Below are positions 44,962 through 53,228 of a DNA stretch of 64,000 nucleotides, one piece after another. Location of the stretch: NCBI GenBank assembly GCA_963667005.1, contig OY762937.1, positions 3,658,001 to 3,722,000 of the forward strand. The letters run 5' to 3'. The position numbers and the translations under genes are program-made. The stretch is from G963662605 sp963667005 (GTDB lineage: Bacteria; Bacteroidota; Ignavibacteria; Ignavibacteriales; Ignavibacteriaceae). How positions within the stretch are numbered: position 1 is the first letter of the stretch; every line of letters begins with the position of its first letter. Below the pieces are notes generated by a model that saw only the letters and a list, made by a program, of their open reading frames with translations, was not told the DNA's origin and ran no database searches.

Positions 44962-45048
44962 GTTCGATCCTGAAAGGATCGAACAGAGATAACCACGGGT
45001 GAAACCCGTGGATGAAGACCCAAGAAATGAGCAACCCCGACGGGGTTG
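44962..45048 (-). repeat. Three-hairpin GTTATCTCT element, copy B
   Basis: Hairpins GTTCGATCC/GGATCGAAC (44962-44984), CCACGGGT/ACCCGTGG (44993-45011) and CAACCCC/GGGGTTG (45032-45048), in inverse orientation to copy A. It shares GTTATCTCT on the minus strand. Confidence 0.7.
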
Positions 45049-45088
45049 AACGGGTTTGGTTAAAATATTAAGCGATTAATTTAAGGTT

Positions 45089-45146
45089 CAACCCTTTCAG
45101 GGTTGGGTGAATTTGTCCGTGCGAAACCGTGGGTTGCACCCACGGT
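45089..45146 (+). repeat. Three-hairpin GTTATCTCT element, copy C
   Basis: Hairpins CAACCCT/AGGGTTG (45089-45105) and ACCGTGGGT/ACCCACGGT (45126-45146), followed by GTTATCTCT as in copy A. The third hairpin is degenerate. Confidence 0.65.
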
Positions 45147-45221
45147 TATCTCTATATTATCTCTGCGGGATATTCGGATATACCATTATATTTTTCGGGT
45201 GTCCCACTAGCGATAACATAA

Positions 45222-45298
45222 AAGGTGTTCGAGTGTCCCGATGCAATCGGGACGTACCTGCCCGACTCGGCCAGTCAGGCGGGCCGAGAACACACCTT
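45222..45298. repeat. Nested hairpins before argH end
   Basis: AAGGTGTTC (45222-45230) and GAACACACCTT (45288-45298) enclose GTCCCGAT/ATCGGGAC and CTCGGCC/GGCCGAG hairpins. It may double as the operon terminator for argH. Confidence 0.55.
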
Positions 45299-46668
45299 TA
45301 TTTCAAAAAATTTTTCCAGTATGCAATTCTTGCCCAGACAAAATTCGGATTCGGAGAACCCGGTGTCTTTTTCTGCTCGAGGCATTTTTCGAATTGCAGT
45401 ACCGGCAAAACGGATTCGGTAAACGCGGGGCTGACCTTTTTCAAATCATCAAGGGTAAGGTCTTTGAATGCGATATTGTTGTTTGCAGAGTATTTCACCA
45501 ATTCGCCGATGATGTCATGCGCTTCACGGAACGGTACTCCCTGCTGAACAAGCCAGTCGGCAGCATCGGTCGCAAGCATTGGGGTTTGTTTCATCCGTTC
45601 AAGCACAACGGCATTGTTGAATTCCACTGTCTTGAACATTTCGCTCATGATGTGCAGCGACGATGAATAAATCGTATAGGAATTAAATACCGGCGGTTTG
45701 TCTTCCTGCATATCGCGGTTATAACTCAGCGGCAGGCCTTTCATAAGAGAGGCAACCGACTGATAGTTGGCAAATGCACGGTTAGCTTTGCCCCTTATCA
45801 ATTCGGCAAGGTCGGGATTCTTTTTCTGCGGCATGAGTGACGAACCGGTTGTAAACGCGTCGCCGATTTTTGCAAAGCCCCATTCGGTGGTTGACCACAG
45901 AATGAGTTCTTCCGAGATACGGCTTAAGTGCATCATACCGATGCTGCAAGCGTTCAGAAAATCGAGAACAAAATCACGATCGGAAACGGCATCAAGTGAG
46001 TTTTGCATAAGTGATGCGAACCCGAGTTTTTCTTTCAACAGATTGGTGTCAATCGGCAATGTTGAACCCGCGAGCGCACCTGCTCCCAACGGCATCGCAT
46101 CTGCTTCCTTTACAACATCATCAAGCCGCTTGATATCACGCTGAAACATTTCAACGTAAGCAAGCAGATGATGTGCCAGTGAAACGGGCTGTGCTAACTG
46201 GGTATGGGTGTAGCCGGGAATAATCGTATCAACATGCGGTTCGGCTTTTGCGATAAATGTTTTTTGTAAAGTGCGCAGAAGCATCTGCAGATCAGCCGAC
46301 GCTTTTTTAACCCACAGGCGCAATGAAGTTACTACCTGATCGTTACGGCTTCTGCCCGAGCGTAATTTACCTGCGGTTTTTCCGAGCAGTTCAAATAAGC
46401 GGGTTTCGATTGCGGAGTGGACATCCTCGAACACTTTCGGATCGGGTACCCACGATTGATTATTCCATTCTTCGGCGATTTTTTCCAAACCGCCGAGAAT
46501 GGCTTGTAATTCATCTTTATTCAATATACCGATTGCGTGAAGCATTTCGGCATAGGCAGCTCCGCACTGAAGTTCCTGATGCAAGAGATTAATATCATCA
46601 TTCAGAGATGATGAAAATTCGAGAGAGAATGCGTCGAACTCCTGTTCGAATCTGCCGCCCCAAAGCAT
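45298..46668 (-). CDS. argH: Argininosuccinate lyase
   Basis: ArgH splits argininosuccinate into arginine and fumarate, the last biosynthetic step. The 456-residue length is normal. The fumarase-superfamily signature GSSLMPQKKNPD lies near 280-291, with the catalytic Ser in the flexible loop. The start overlaps the argG stop by one base, and a nested hairpin repeat lies just after the gene. It is last in the operon. Confidence 0.98.
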   Translation of the reverse strand: MLWGGRFEQEFDAFSLEFSSSLNDDINLLHQELQCGAAYAEMLHAIGILNKDELQAILGGLEKIAEEWNNQSWVPDPKVFEDVHSAIETRLFELLGKTAGKLRSGRSRNDQVVTSLRLWVKKASADLQMLLRTLQKTFIAKAEPHVDTIIPGYTHTQLAQPVSLAHHLLAYVEMFQRDIKRLDDVVKEADAMPLGAGALAGSTLPIDTNLLKEKLGFASLMQNSLDAVSDRDFVLDFLNACSIGMMHLSRISEELILWSTTEWGFAKIGDAFTTGSSLMPQKKNPDLAELIRGKANRAFANYQSVASLMKGLPLSYNRDMQEDKPPVFNSYTIYSSSLHIMSEMFKTVEFNNAVVLERMKQTPMLATDAADWLVQQGVPFREAHDIIGELVKYSANNNIAFKDLTLDDLKKVSPAFTESVLPVLQFEKCLEQKKTPGSPNPNFVWARIAYWKNFLK

Positions 46669-47894
46669 TATTTGCCGCCTTTGAGTTTATCGTGTAATTG
46701 AGTCATCGTCTTATATGGAAGTCCGGTTATGGTGAGGAAACCTTCAGCCGCTGAGTGGTCGAACGTATCTTCAACAGTGTAGGTTGCCAGCTCTTTGCTG
46801 TACAAACTATATACGGAGCTTCTTGATTTAATGGTTGCACTGCCCTTGAATAATTCAAGAACGATTTCACCGGTAATGAATTCCTGAGTCGCATCAACAA
46901 ATGCAGTCAGTGCATCGAACAGCGGCGAGAACCATAAACCGTCATATATTAAATTAGCATATTTATTTGAAACATCAGCTTTGTAGCGGAGTGTTTCTTT
47001 ATCAAGAATCAGTTTTTCCATTTCAAGATGAGCCTTATGCAGAATAACTGCTGCCGGAGCTTCGTACACTTCACGAGATTTGATACCGACAACGCGGTTT
47101 TCAATCAAGTCCATTCTGCCGACGCCATGAGCACCGCCGATTTTATTCAGCGCCTTTACCATTTCAACGCCGCTGACTTTCTTTCCGTTCAATGCGACAG
47201 GAATACCCTTTTCGAATTGAATGGTAACAAGTTCCGGTGTATCAGGAGCTTTTTTCGGGTCGGTAGTAATTTGATAAGCATCTTCCGGAGGTGCTACGGT
47301 CGGATCTTCCAACACGCCGCATTCGATTGCTATTCCCCAGAGGTTCTGATCTATTGAATATGGTTTATCTTTTTTGATTTTAACAGGTATGTTGTGTTTT
47401 TGAGCGTAGTCAATTTCTTCTTCTCTACTTTTAAATTCCCATACCCGCAAGGGTGCAAGAATTTTAAGAGATGGAGCAACAGTCTGTACGCCTACTTCAA
47501 ACCGTACCTGGTCATTACCTTTTCCTGTACAGCCGTGAGCAACGGTATCAGCGCCTTCTTTAATAGCGACATCAGCAAGCAGTTTCGCGAGCAGCGGTCT
47601 GCCGATTGCAGTTGCCATAGGATAAACACCTTCGTACAATGCGCCGGCTTTCAAAGCCTTCCATACATAGCTCGAAATGAATTCTTCCTGTAAGTCAACG
47701 ATAATAGCTTTTGATGCACCCGTCTTTAATGCTTTTTCTTCCAATCCTTCGAGTTCAGCGGTTTCTCCAAGGTGTCCCGTAACAGTTATGATTTCTGCGT
47801 CATATTTTTCGTTAAGCCATTTAACCATGATAGAGGTATCGAGACCTCCGGAATAAGCGACAGCAATTTTTGTCTTAGCCAATTTGTACTCCAT
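46668..47894 (-). CDS. argG: Argininosuccinate synthase
   Basis: ArgG condenses citrulline and aspartate using ATP. The P-loop-like AYSGGLDTS (near 14-22) and 'GCTGKGNDQVRFE' near 120 are conserved in the 408-residue protein. It overlaps argR by 20 bases upstream and argH by one base downstream, so translation is coupled. No ribosome site is seen before the ATG. Confidence 0.98.
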   Translation of the reverse strand: MEYKLAKTKIAVAYSGGLDTSIMVKWLNEKYDAEIITVTGHLGETAELEGLEEKALKTGASKAIIVDLQEEFISSYVWKALKAGALYEGVYPMATAIGRPLLAKLLADVAIKEGADTVAHGCTGKGNDQVRFEVGVQTVAPSLKILAPLRVWEFKSREEEIDYAQKHNIPVKIKKDKPYSIDQNLWGIAIECGVLEDPTVAPPEDAYQITTDPKKAPDTPELVTIQFEKGIPVALNGKKVSGVEMVKALNKIGGAHGVGRMDLIENRVVGIKSREVYEAPAAVILHKAHLEMEKLILDKETLRYKADVSNKYANLIYDGLWFSPLFDALTAFVDATQEFITGEIVLELFKGSATIKSRSSVYSLYSKELATYTVEDTFDHSAAEGFLTITGLPYKTMTQLHDKLKGGK

Positions 47895-48360
47895 TCGTTT
47901 GTTTTTGTTTTGGAACGTTCAGCATCAGTTCTTTGATAATTGACATGATGCGATCTATGTTGTTGTGGGTATTGGGGATAACCAGCACAGTATCATCACC
48001 GGCAACCGTTCCCAATATCTCTTCCTTGTTCAGGTGGTCGATATAATACGCGACACCCTGAGCGCGACCTGCAAGTGTACGGACAAGAACCATAGATTCG
48101 TTGTTCGTAACACTTAAAATTTCAAATCCGATAAAACGCGATATATACGAGCCAGCTTCATCAGGATTCAATACGTACCTGATGCCGTTCTCGCCCGACA
48201 GGCGGATAACGCCGAGTTCGGCAAAATCCCTGCTAAGAGTTGCCTGCGTTACTTCAATATCCGCGTCCAATAATAGCTTAGCCAGTTGTTCCTGACTGGT
48301 GACTTCCAAACTTTGCAGAAGTTCTTTGATCTTGTTCTGTCTACCTAACTTTGATGCCAT
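47875..48360 (-). CDS. argR: Arginine repressor
   Basis: A 161-residue ArgR/AhrC-type regulator. An N-terminal winged helix ('TSQEQLAKLLLDADIEVTQA', then 'LSRDFAELG') binds ARG boxes; the C-terminal hexamerisation domain has the arginine-binding GTVAGDDTVLVI. It sits inside the operon it probably controls, between argD and argG, overlapping argG by 20 bases. The likely binding site is the ARG box at 52781-52798. Confidence 0.96.
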   Translation of the reverse strand: MASKLGRQNKIKELLQSLEVTSQEQLAKLLLDADIEVTQATLSRDFAELGVIRLSGENGIRYVLNPDEAGSYISRFIGFEILSVTNNESMVLVRTLAGRAQGVAYYIDHLNKEEILGTVAGDDTVLVIPNTHNNIDRIMSIIKELMLNVPKQKQTNGVQIG

Positions 48361-48403
48361 AAATACTCTTTTTTGTTAAAAGGATATGGTTGATTATTAA
48401 TAA

Positions 48404-49576
48404 CTAAGCCGGGATCGCCGACAAAGTCTCTTTGAAAATCATAATGAATTTTTGTATTTCCACATCGGAAATAATGAACGGAGGCAGAAGCCGTAAAACC
48501 GTTACACTTGATGTGCCGACAACTAATCCATTCTCTAATAATTTCTTCGCGAAAGCTTTTGCATCTATCACCGGATCAAACTCCACTCCGATGAGCAGTC
48601 CCTTGCCGCGAATTTCTTTGACTCTATCATCGCCAATCTCCAGAATTGCCGCTTTAATTTGCGCACCCAATTCCGTGATCTTTGCGAGCTGTTCTTCATC
48701 AAGTAAATCCATAACGACATTTGCGGCTGCTACTGCAAGAGGGTTGCCGCCAAATGTCGAGCCATGCGTACCGGGAGTCATTAAATCGCCGACAGCCTTT
48801 TTGCAAAGAACTGCTCCGAGAGGAATGCCGTTTGCAATACCTTTCGCGAGTGTTACAATATCAGGGAGTACATCTTCCCATTGATATGCAAAATATTTTC
48901 CTGTTCGTCCAATACCGGCCTGTACTTCGTCAATAATGAGAAGCAGATTGTGTTTATCGCAGAGCTCACGGACTTTCTTTAAATATCCGGCTTCCGGTAC
49001 TATGATACCGCTTTCACCCTGAATAGGCTCAAGCAACACAGCTACGGTGTTTTCGTTAATCGCGTTTGTGATTGCGTCAACATTATTGTACGGCACGAAT
49101 GCGAATCCGGGAGTAAGAGGTCCGAAACCTTCCCAGAACTTCGGCTGTCCTGTAGCAGAAAGGCTGCCCATAGTTCTGCCATGAAAACTTCCGTTGGTGC
49201 TGATAATTTCATAGCGGCCATTGCCCCACTTGCGGGCAAATTTAATAGCGCCTTCGTTAGCCTCTGTACCGGTGTTGCAAAAGAATGCATAATCTAAACC
49301 ACTCATCTTTGCTAATTTACCAGCAAGCGATTCCTGCAAGGGCGATTTGAATAAATTTGATGTATGCCAGAATTTATTTACCTGCTTCATTACCGTCGAA
49401 GTAATGAGAGGATGCGCGTGTCCGAAACTGGTTACTGCTATTCCGGAGAGAAAGTCTAAATATTGTTTATCGTTAATATCATACAGATACGAGCCTCCGC
49501 CATATGCGAATGCAACGTCGTACCGTGCGTAATTCTTCAGGAGCGCAGCTCCTGCATCAAGATTCTGCTGTGACAA
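48404..49576 (-). CDS. argD: Acetylornithine aminotransferase
   Basis: ArgD is a PLP-dependent class III aminotransferase converting N-acetylglutamate semialdehyde to N-acetylornithine with glutamate. The 390 residues include 'FCNTGTEANEGAIKFARKWG' (near 97), the Asp/Val pair in IIDEVQAGIGRTG (near 218), and the PLP lysine in 'TLAKGIANGIPLGA' near 247. Its start overlaps the end of argB by 20 bases. Dual use on succinyl-DAP in lysine synthesis is possible. Confidence 0.95.
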   Translation of the reverse strand: MSQQNLDAGAALLKNYARYDVAFAYGGGSYLYDINDKQYLDFLSGIAVTSFGHAHPLITSTVMKQVNKFWHTSNLFKSPLQESLAGKLAKMSGLDYAFFCNTGTEANEGAIKFARKWGNGRYEIISTNGSFHGRTMGSLSATGQPKFWEGFGPLTPGFAFVPYNNVDAITNAINENTVAVLLEPIQGESGIIVPEAGYLKKVRELCDKHNLLLIIDEVQAGIGRTGKYFAYQWEDVLPDIVTLAKGIANGIPLGAVLCKKAVGDLMTPGTHGSTFGGNPLAVAAANVVMDLLDEEQLAKITELGAQIKAAILEIGDDRVKEIRGKGLLIGVEFDPVIDAKAFAKKLLENGLVVGTSSVTVLRLLPPFIISDVEIQKFIMIFKETLSAIPA

Positions 49577-50342
49577 TCCAGGTCCCTTCGTGTTTGTGTT
49601 TGAGATTATAAGGGAATGAGTGTGATAAATCGTTACCGATCCAAATTTTTTGCACTCCGGAATTCAGCAAAGAAATACAGCTTTGTAATTTCGGTATCAT
49701 ACCGCCGGTGATTTCCTTGTTGCGAATTCCCTTTTCAATTTCTTTTTCGTCAATTTGTTTTAAAGTTTTACCGTTGAGCATAACGCCGCTGACGTCGGAT
49801 ATAAAGAACACCGTTTCAGCCTGCAATGCGGACGCGAGTGTATTGGTAAATACGTCGGCATTAACATTCATCAGGTTGCCTTTTTTATCCCGGCAAATGC
49901 TTGAGAAAACAGGAGTGATGCCTGCTTTCATTAAATCCTTCAGCCAATTGATATTGATGTTCTTCTGCGGTTTCGGCACACCGACAAATCCGAGGCGTTC
50001 ATCAAGGTAGTCCGCCACAAAAAGATTATTATCAATACCGGTTAAACCTACGGCATTCATTCCTTTTGAGCAAAGGTGCGCGATAATTTTGCCGTTGATG
50101 AGTCCCGATTGCACAGCCGCCGCAACACCGACGACATTATCGTCGGTTACACGCTGGCCGTTAACAAAATTGACTTCATACCCGAGTGAACTTGACCACT
50201 CGGAAATTTGATTACCAGCACCATGCACGATGATAAGTCCATCGTAATGCTCACGCAGCCCGTTAACAATATCGAGCCATTCAGGTTTACTGACAAAATT
50301 ATCAATCGCCTTACCGCTTAATTTCAAGATTGCAATTTTCAT
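49557..50342 (-). CDS. argB: Acetylglutamate kinase
   Basis: ArgB phosphorylates N-acetylglutamate. The 261-residue form starts at the ATG at 50342, with AGGA 10 bases upstream; the ATG at 50366 lies inside argJ without a ribosome site. The amino-acid-kinase fold is clear (KLSGKAI, SDVSGVML, GGMIPKL). The Gly-rich loop is HGAGNQISEW instead of the usual HGGGPxI. This variant may affect substrate grip or acyl preference (acetyl versus succinyl); acetylglutamate is still the likely substrate given argJ and argC beside it. Confidence 0.92.
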   Translation of the reverse strand: MKIAILKLSGKAIDNFVSKPEWLDIVNGLREHYDGLIIVHGAGNQISEWSSSLGYEVNFVNGQRVTDDNVVGVAAAVQSGLINGKIIAHLCSKGMNAVGLTGIDNNLFVADYLDERLGFVGVPKPQKNININWLKDLMKAGITPVFSSICRDKKGNLMNVNADVFTNTLASALQAETVFFISDVSGVMLNGKTLKQIDEKEIEKGIRNKEITGGMIPKLQSCISLLNSGVQKIWIGNDLSHSFPYNLKHKHEGTWIVTAES

Positions 50343-50346
50343 AGTA

Positions 50347-51552
50347 TTACGTCCTGTAATTAGCATTAATTCTTATGTACGCCTGCGAAAAATCGCATGT
50401 CCACCACGTTGTAGTTGCTTCGCCGTCAGCCAGATCAACCGTAATAGCGAACTCATCTTTTTCCAAAACGAGGAGCGCTTTATCCTCATCAATAACCGCC
50501 TGATAATTCGGCAGAAGTATCGGCAGGTCATCAAAGTAAATAGCTGTTTTATCCGGATTGAACTCGGCGCCGCTTTTACCTGCAGCAGAGATAATTCTAC
50601 CCCAGTTGGCATCACAGCCGTGAATGGCGGTTTTTACCAGCGGAGAATTAACAATTGACTGAGCTATCGTGTTGGCGTCTTTGTCTGTCTTTGCATTTTT
50701 TACCGTAACGGTAACAAACTTTGAAGCACCTTCGCCGTCCTTAACAATCGCTTTGGCCATTTCGATAGTAAGAGCTTCAAGAGCTGCATAAAACGCAGCT
50801 TCATCTTCTGTGCCGGCCTTAATCTCAATACCCGAGGCTCCGTTTGCCATCAATGTAACCATATCATTGGTACTGGTATCGCCGTCAACGGAAATTCTAT
50901 TGAAGGATTTATTAACAGCCTTGGAAAGCAGTTCCTGAATCAAAGGCTGCCCGATTGCAGCATCCGTTGTAAGAAAACCGAGCATTGTTGCCATGTTCGG
51001 CATGATCATGCCGCTGCCCTTACAGATGCCGCCGATGGTCACCTTGCCTGATGACAAGGTTACTTCGACTGCCCATGATTTTTCCACGAGGTCGGTAGTT
51101 AAAATTGCTTCACTTGCATCATACCCGCCGTCATCGCTCAGTTTGGAAGTAATATTCTTTATGCCGCGAAGCATTTTATCCATCGGCATCAATTGTCCGA
51201 TAACACCGGTTGATGACACGATAACTTCCGAAGGGATAATACCGAGCAGTTTTGCGCAGTATTCCTGAGCCGCGAGAGCGTCTTTCGTTCCCTGCTCACC
51301 GGTACAAGCATTGGCATTACCTGAATTAACAAGAACAGCTCTCACCGAACATTTATTCTTGATCAGTTCTTTTGAAACCTGAATCGGTGCCGCCTGAACC
51401 TTATTCAACGTAAACGTACCCGCAGCAGTACATGGAGTAGCCGAGTAAATTAATGCCAGATCTTTTTTTCTTTTTTTGATTCCGGCGTGAATACCCGCCG
51501 CTTTAAAACCTTTAACTGATGTTACAGTTCCGTTAGAGAGAAACTGATGCAT
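50347..51552 (-). CDS. argJ: Bifunctional ornithine acetyltransferase/N-acetylglutamate synthase
   Basis: ArgJ recycles the acetyl group from N-acetylornithine to glutamate. The 401 residues carry the autoprocessing site in MATMLGFLTTDA, where the Thr becomes the nucleophile of the beta chain. I start it at the ATG at 51552, with a perfect GGAGGTGA two bases upstream, rather than at 51588. It overlaps the argC end by 20 bases. Its presence means an acetyl-cycle rather than the linear ArgE route. Confidence 0.96.
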   Translation of the reverse strand: MHQFLSNGTVTSVKGFKAAGIHAGIKKRKKDLALIYSATPCTAAGTFTLNKVQAAPIQVSKELIKNKCSVRAVLVNSGNANACTGEQGTKDALAAQEYCAKLLGIIPSEVIVSSTGVIGQLMPMDKMLRGIKNITSKLSDDGGYDASEAILTTDLVEKSWAVEVTLSSGKVTIGGICKGSGMIMPNMATMLGFLTTDAAIGQPLIQELLSKAVNKSFNRISVDGDTSTNDMVTLMANGASGIEIKAGTEDEAAFYAALEALTIEMAKAIVKDGEGASKFVTVTVKNAKTDKDANTIAQSIVNSPLVKTAIHGCDANWGRIISAAGKSGAEFNPDKTAIYFDDLPILLPNYQAVIDEDKALLVLEKDEFAITVDLADGEATTTWWTCDFSQAYIRINANYRT

Positions 51553-52570
51553 GCTCACCTCCGTTATTGAGAATTCCCATGGTTTCATCCCATGCGTAAA
51601 ATTTGTTTAGATTTTGTACCGCCTGGCCTGAGGCGCCTTTAATCAGGTTATCAATAGCCGATGTGATGATTAATGTTTTACCTTTTGCGGCAACATTAAT
51701 ATCGCAATAGTTTGAATTGATAACCCACCGTAGATGAGGTGGAACATTTCTCAATCTGACAAATGGAGAGCTTTCGTATCTTTCTTTATAAACGTTTTCA
51801 ATAATCGTCTGTTCAATTTCGCTTTTCATATGTATCGTTGTCGTAGCATAAATGCCGACTGCCACCGGCAGCAAGTGAACCGTAAAGGCGTACGGTGAAT
51901 TAAATCCTACCGTCTGCATCATCTGTTCGATTTCCGGCTGATGACGGTGCGCGTTCACATTATATGCTCTCGCGTTACCGAACATCTCCGACATGATCAT
52001 ATCAACGTTCGCGGATTTTCCCGCGCCGCTTGTTCCCGAATATGCCACAGTCGAAGCCGTTAAAATTTCATCGCCGAATTTTTCAATAAACGGAAGAACA
52101 CCGAGCAGCGTTGCTGTCGGATAACATCCCGGATTAGCAACAAGATACTTTCCATATTGTACTTGTTGAATAAAATCCGCGAGTCCATATACTTTATGTT
52201 GTAACAATTCAGGTGATGTATGTTGAATTTTATACCATTGCTGATACGCTTCAGCACTATCCAAACGGTAGTCACCGCCCAGATCAATAACTAATTTATT
52301 ATTTTCAATGAGAGCCGGAACATACTTCAAAGCTTCACCGTGCGGCAAAGCGATAAAATACGCGTCATGCTCGTATGAAATGGAATCCGCACTCTGTACA
52401 ATAAGGTTGCTGAATCTCCCCGATAATTCCGGAAAGATTGAGCTGATGGTTTTGCCGACGGTGCTCTGTCCGTAGATTTCGACCTTCCCGATCAAAGGAT
52501 GCACCTCGCAAATTTGCAACAGGTGTTTGCCTGTATAACCACTTCCGCCAATAATACCAATTGAGATCAC
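51533..52570 (-). CDS. argC: N-acetyl-gamma-glutamyl-phosphate reductase
   Basis: ArgC reduces acetylglutamyl phosphate to the semialdehyde with NADPH. The 345 residues show GIIGGSGYTGKHL (5-17) and the catalytic Cys in NPGCYPTA near 147. The start is GTG at 52570, with AAGGA six bases before it, an unusual codon among the arg genes. It is the first gene of argC-J-B-D-R-G-H, with a clear promoter and an ARG box upstream. Confidence 0.97.
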   Translation of the reverse strand: MISIGIIGGSGYTGKHLLQICEVHPLIGKVEIYGQSTVGKTISSIFPELSGRFSNLIVQSADSISYEHDAYFIALPHGEALKYVPALIENNKLVIDLGGDYRLDSAEAYQQWYKIQHTSPELLQHKVYGLADFIQQVQYGKYLVANPGCYPTATLLGVLPFIEKFGDEILTASTVAYSGTSGAGKSANVDMIMSEMFGNARAYNVNAHRHQPEIEQMMQTVGFNSPYAFTVHLLPVAVGIYATTTIHMKSEIEQTIIENVYKERYESSPFVRLRNVPPHLRWVINSNYCDINVAAKGKTLIITSAIDNLIKGASGQAVQNLNKFYAWDETMGILNNGGEHASVSL

Positions 52571-52738
52571 AATAAATCCTTGTAAAATTTTGTGTTTTTG
52601 AAAAAATGAACGTATTTGTAGCTGTGGGCGCGTGAGCCCAAAGAAGTATTATATCCCCCGCAGGGGTCGTGGGAAAGGTCTATAACTGATTATTACTAAA
52701 GAGTGATTCACTTCTGAATTCGAATTTCAATTAATTTA
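52571..52738 (-). promoter_or_regulatory. Leader of the arg operon
   Basis: About 165 bases between the predicted transcription start and argC. It can form TGGGC/GCCCA and CCCCTGCGGGG stems (52622-52675), a sequence type also used in dispersed repeats. TGAATTCGAATTTCA at 52715-52729 is a weak palindrome just after the start, a possible second ArgR contact. Confidence 0.45.
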
Positions 52739-52743
52739 CATAT

Positions 52744-52774
52744 CAAATATACAGGTACTCCCGGTCAATGTCAA
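52744..52774 (-). promoter_or_regulatory. Promoter of the arg operon
   Basis: On the minus strand TTGACA (52769-52774) and TATATT (52746-52751) are 17 bases apart; extended, the latter reads TATATTTG (52744-52751, TAnnTTTG). It satisfies both sigma70-like and Bacteroidetes-type promoters. Confidence 0.75.
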
Positions 52775-52780
52775 TAGAAA

Positions 52781-52798
52781 AATGTATAATTATTCATT
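52781..52798. promoter_or_regulatory. ARG box (ArgR operator)
   Basis: AATGTATAATTATTCATT differs from wnTGAATwwwwATTCAnw at one position and is palindromic apart from one mismatched pair. It lies 6 bases upstream of the -35 element. A weaker site, CTTGAATTCATATTAAAA, lies at 52889-52906, about ten helical turns away. Confidence 0.75.
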
Positions 52799-52959
52799 TT
52801 CTTGTATGACAAATTCCCCTATCCCCTTAAATTTTGATGATTTCTAAAGAATTTCTATAAATTAACGTTAATAATTGCATAATGACACTTGAATTCATAT
52901 TAAAATCTGCCTCAAACGGTATTGAGACACCAGGTTATGCAAGAATTTGTGAAACAAAG

Positions 52960-53112
52960 GAACTCATCAACCCCAACCTCCCGATCAAATCGGGAGGAGT
53001 AATCGCATTCAGGATTATAACTTTTCCTTAAATAATGTCACTATGCCCCTTTTCTCTTCCTAAGAGAAAAGAGCTTGTCCCGAGACAATCGGGAGGTTGG
53101 GGATATGAGTTC
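52960..53112. repeat. Nested-palindrome (REP-like) element, copy 2
   Basis: The outer arms (52960-52985 and 53088-53112, beginning GAACTCAT and ending ATGAGTTC) contain CCCCAACCTCCCGAT and its inverse. Inside are CCTCCCGAT/ATCGGGAGG (52977-52997) and CTTTTCTCTT/AAGAGAAAAG hairpins. It is the same architecture as 32734-32817. Confidence 0.7.
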
Positions 53113-53228
53113 ATTTTTTGTGTTACGATAATTGCAAAATTGAACCAAAAATAAATTTGCATTAACGGGTTATTGTGACTAACCCTGTAAAAAGATATAT
53201 TTAGCAATTAAAAACTAATATATCCCTA

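Noticed and set aside
45107..45666. Overlapping + frames of 140-146 codons
   Set aside because: They run through a hairpin repeat and then antisense to argH.
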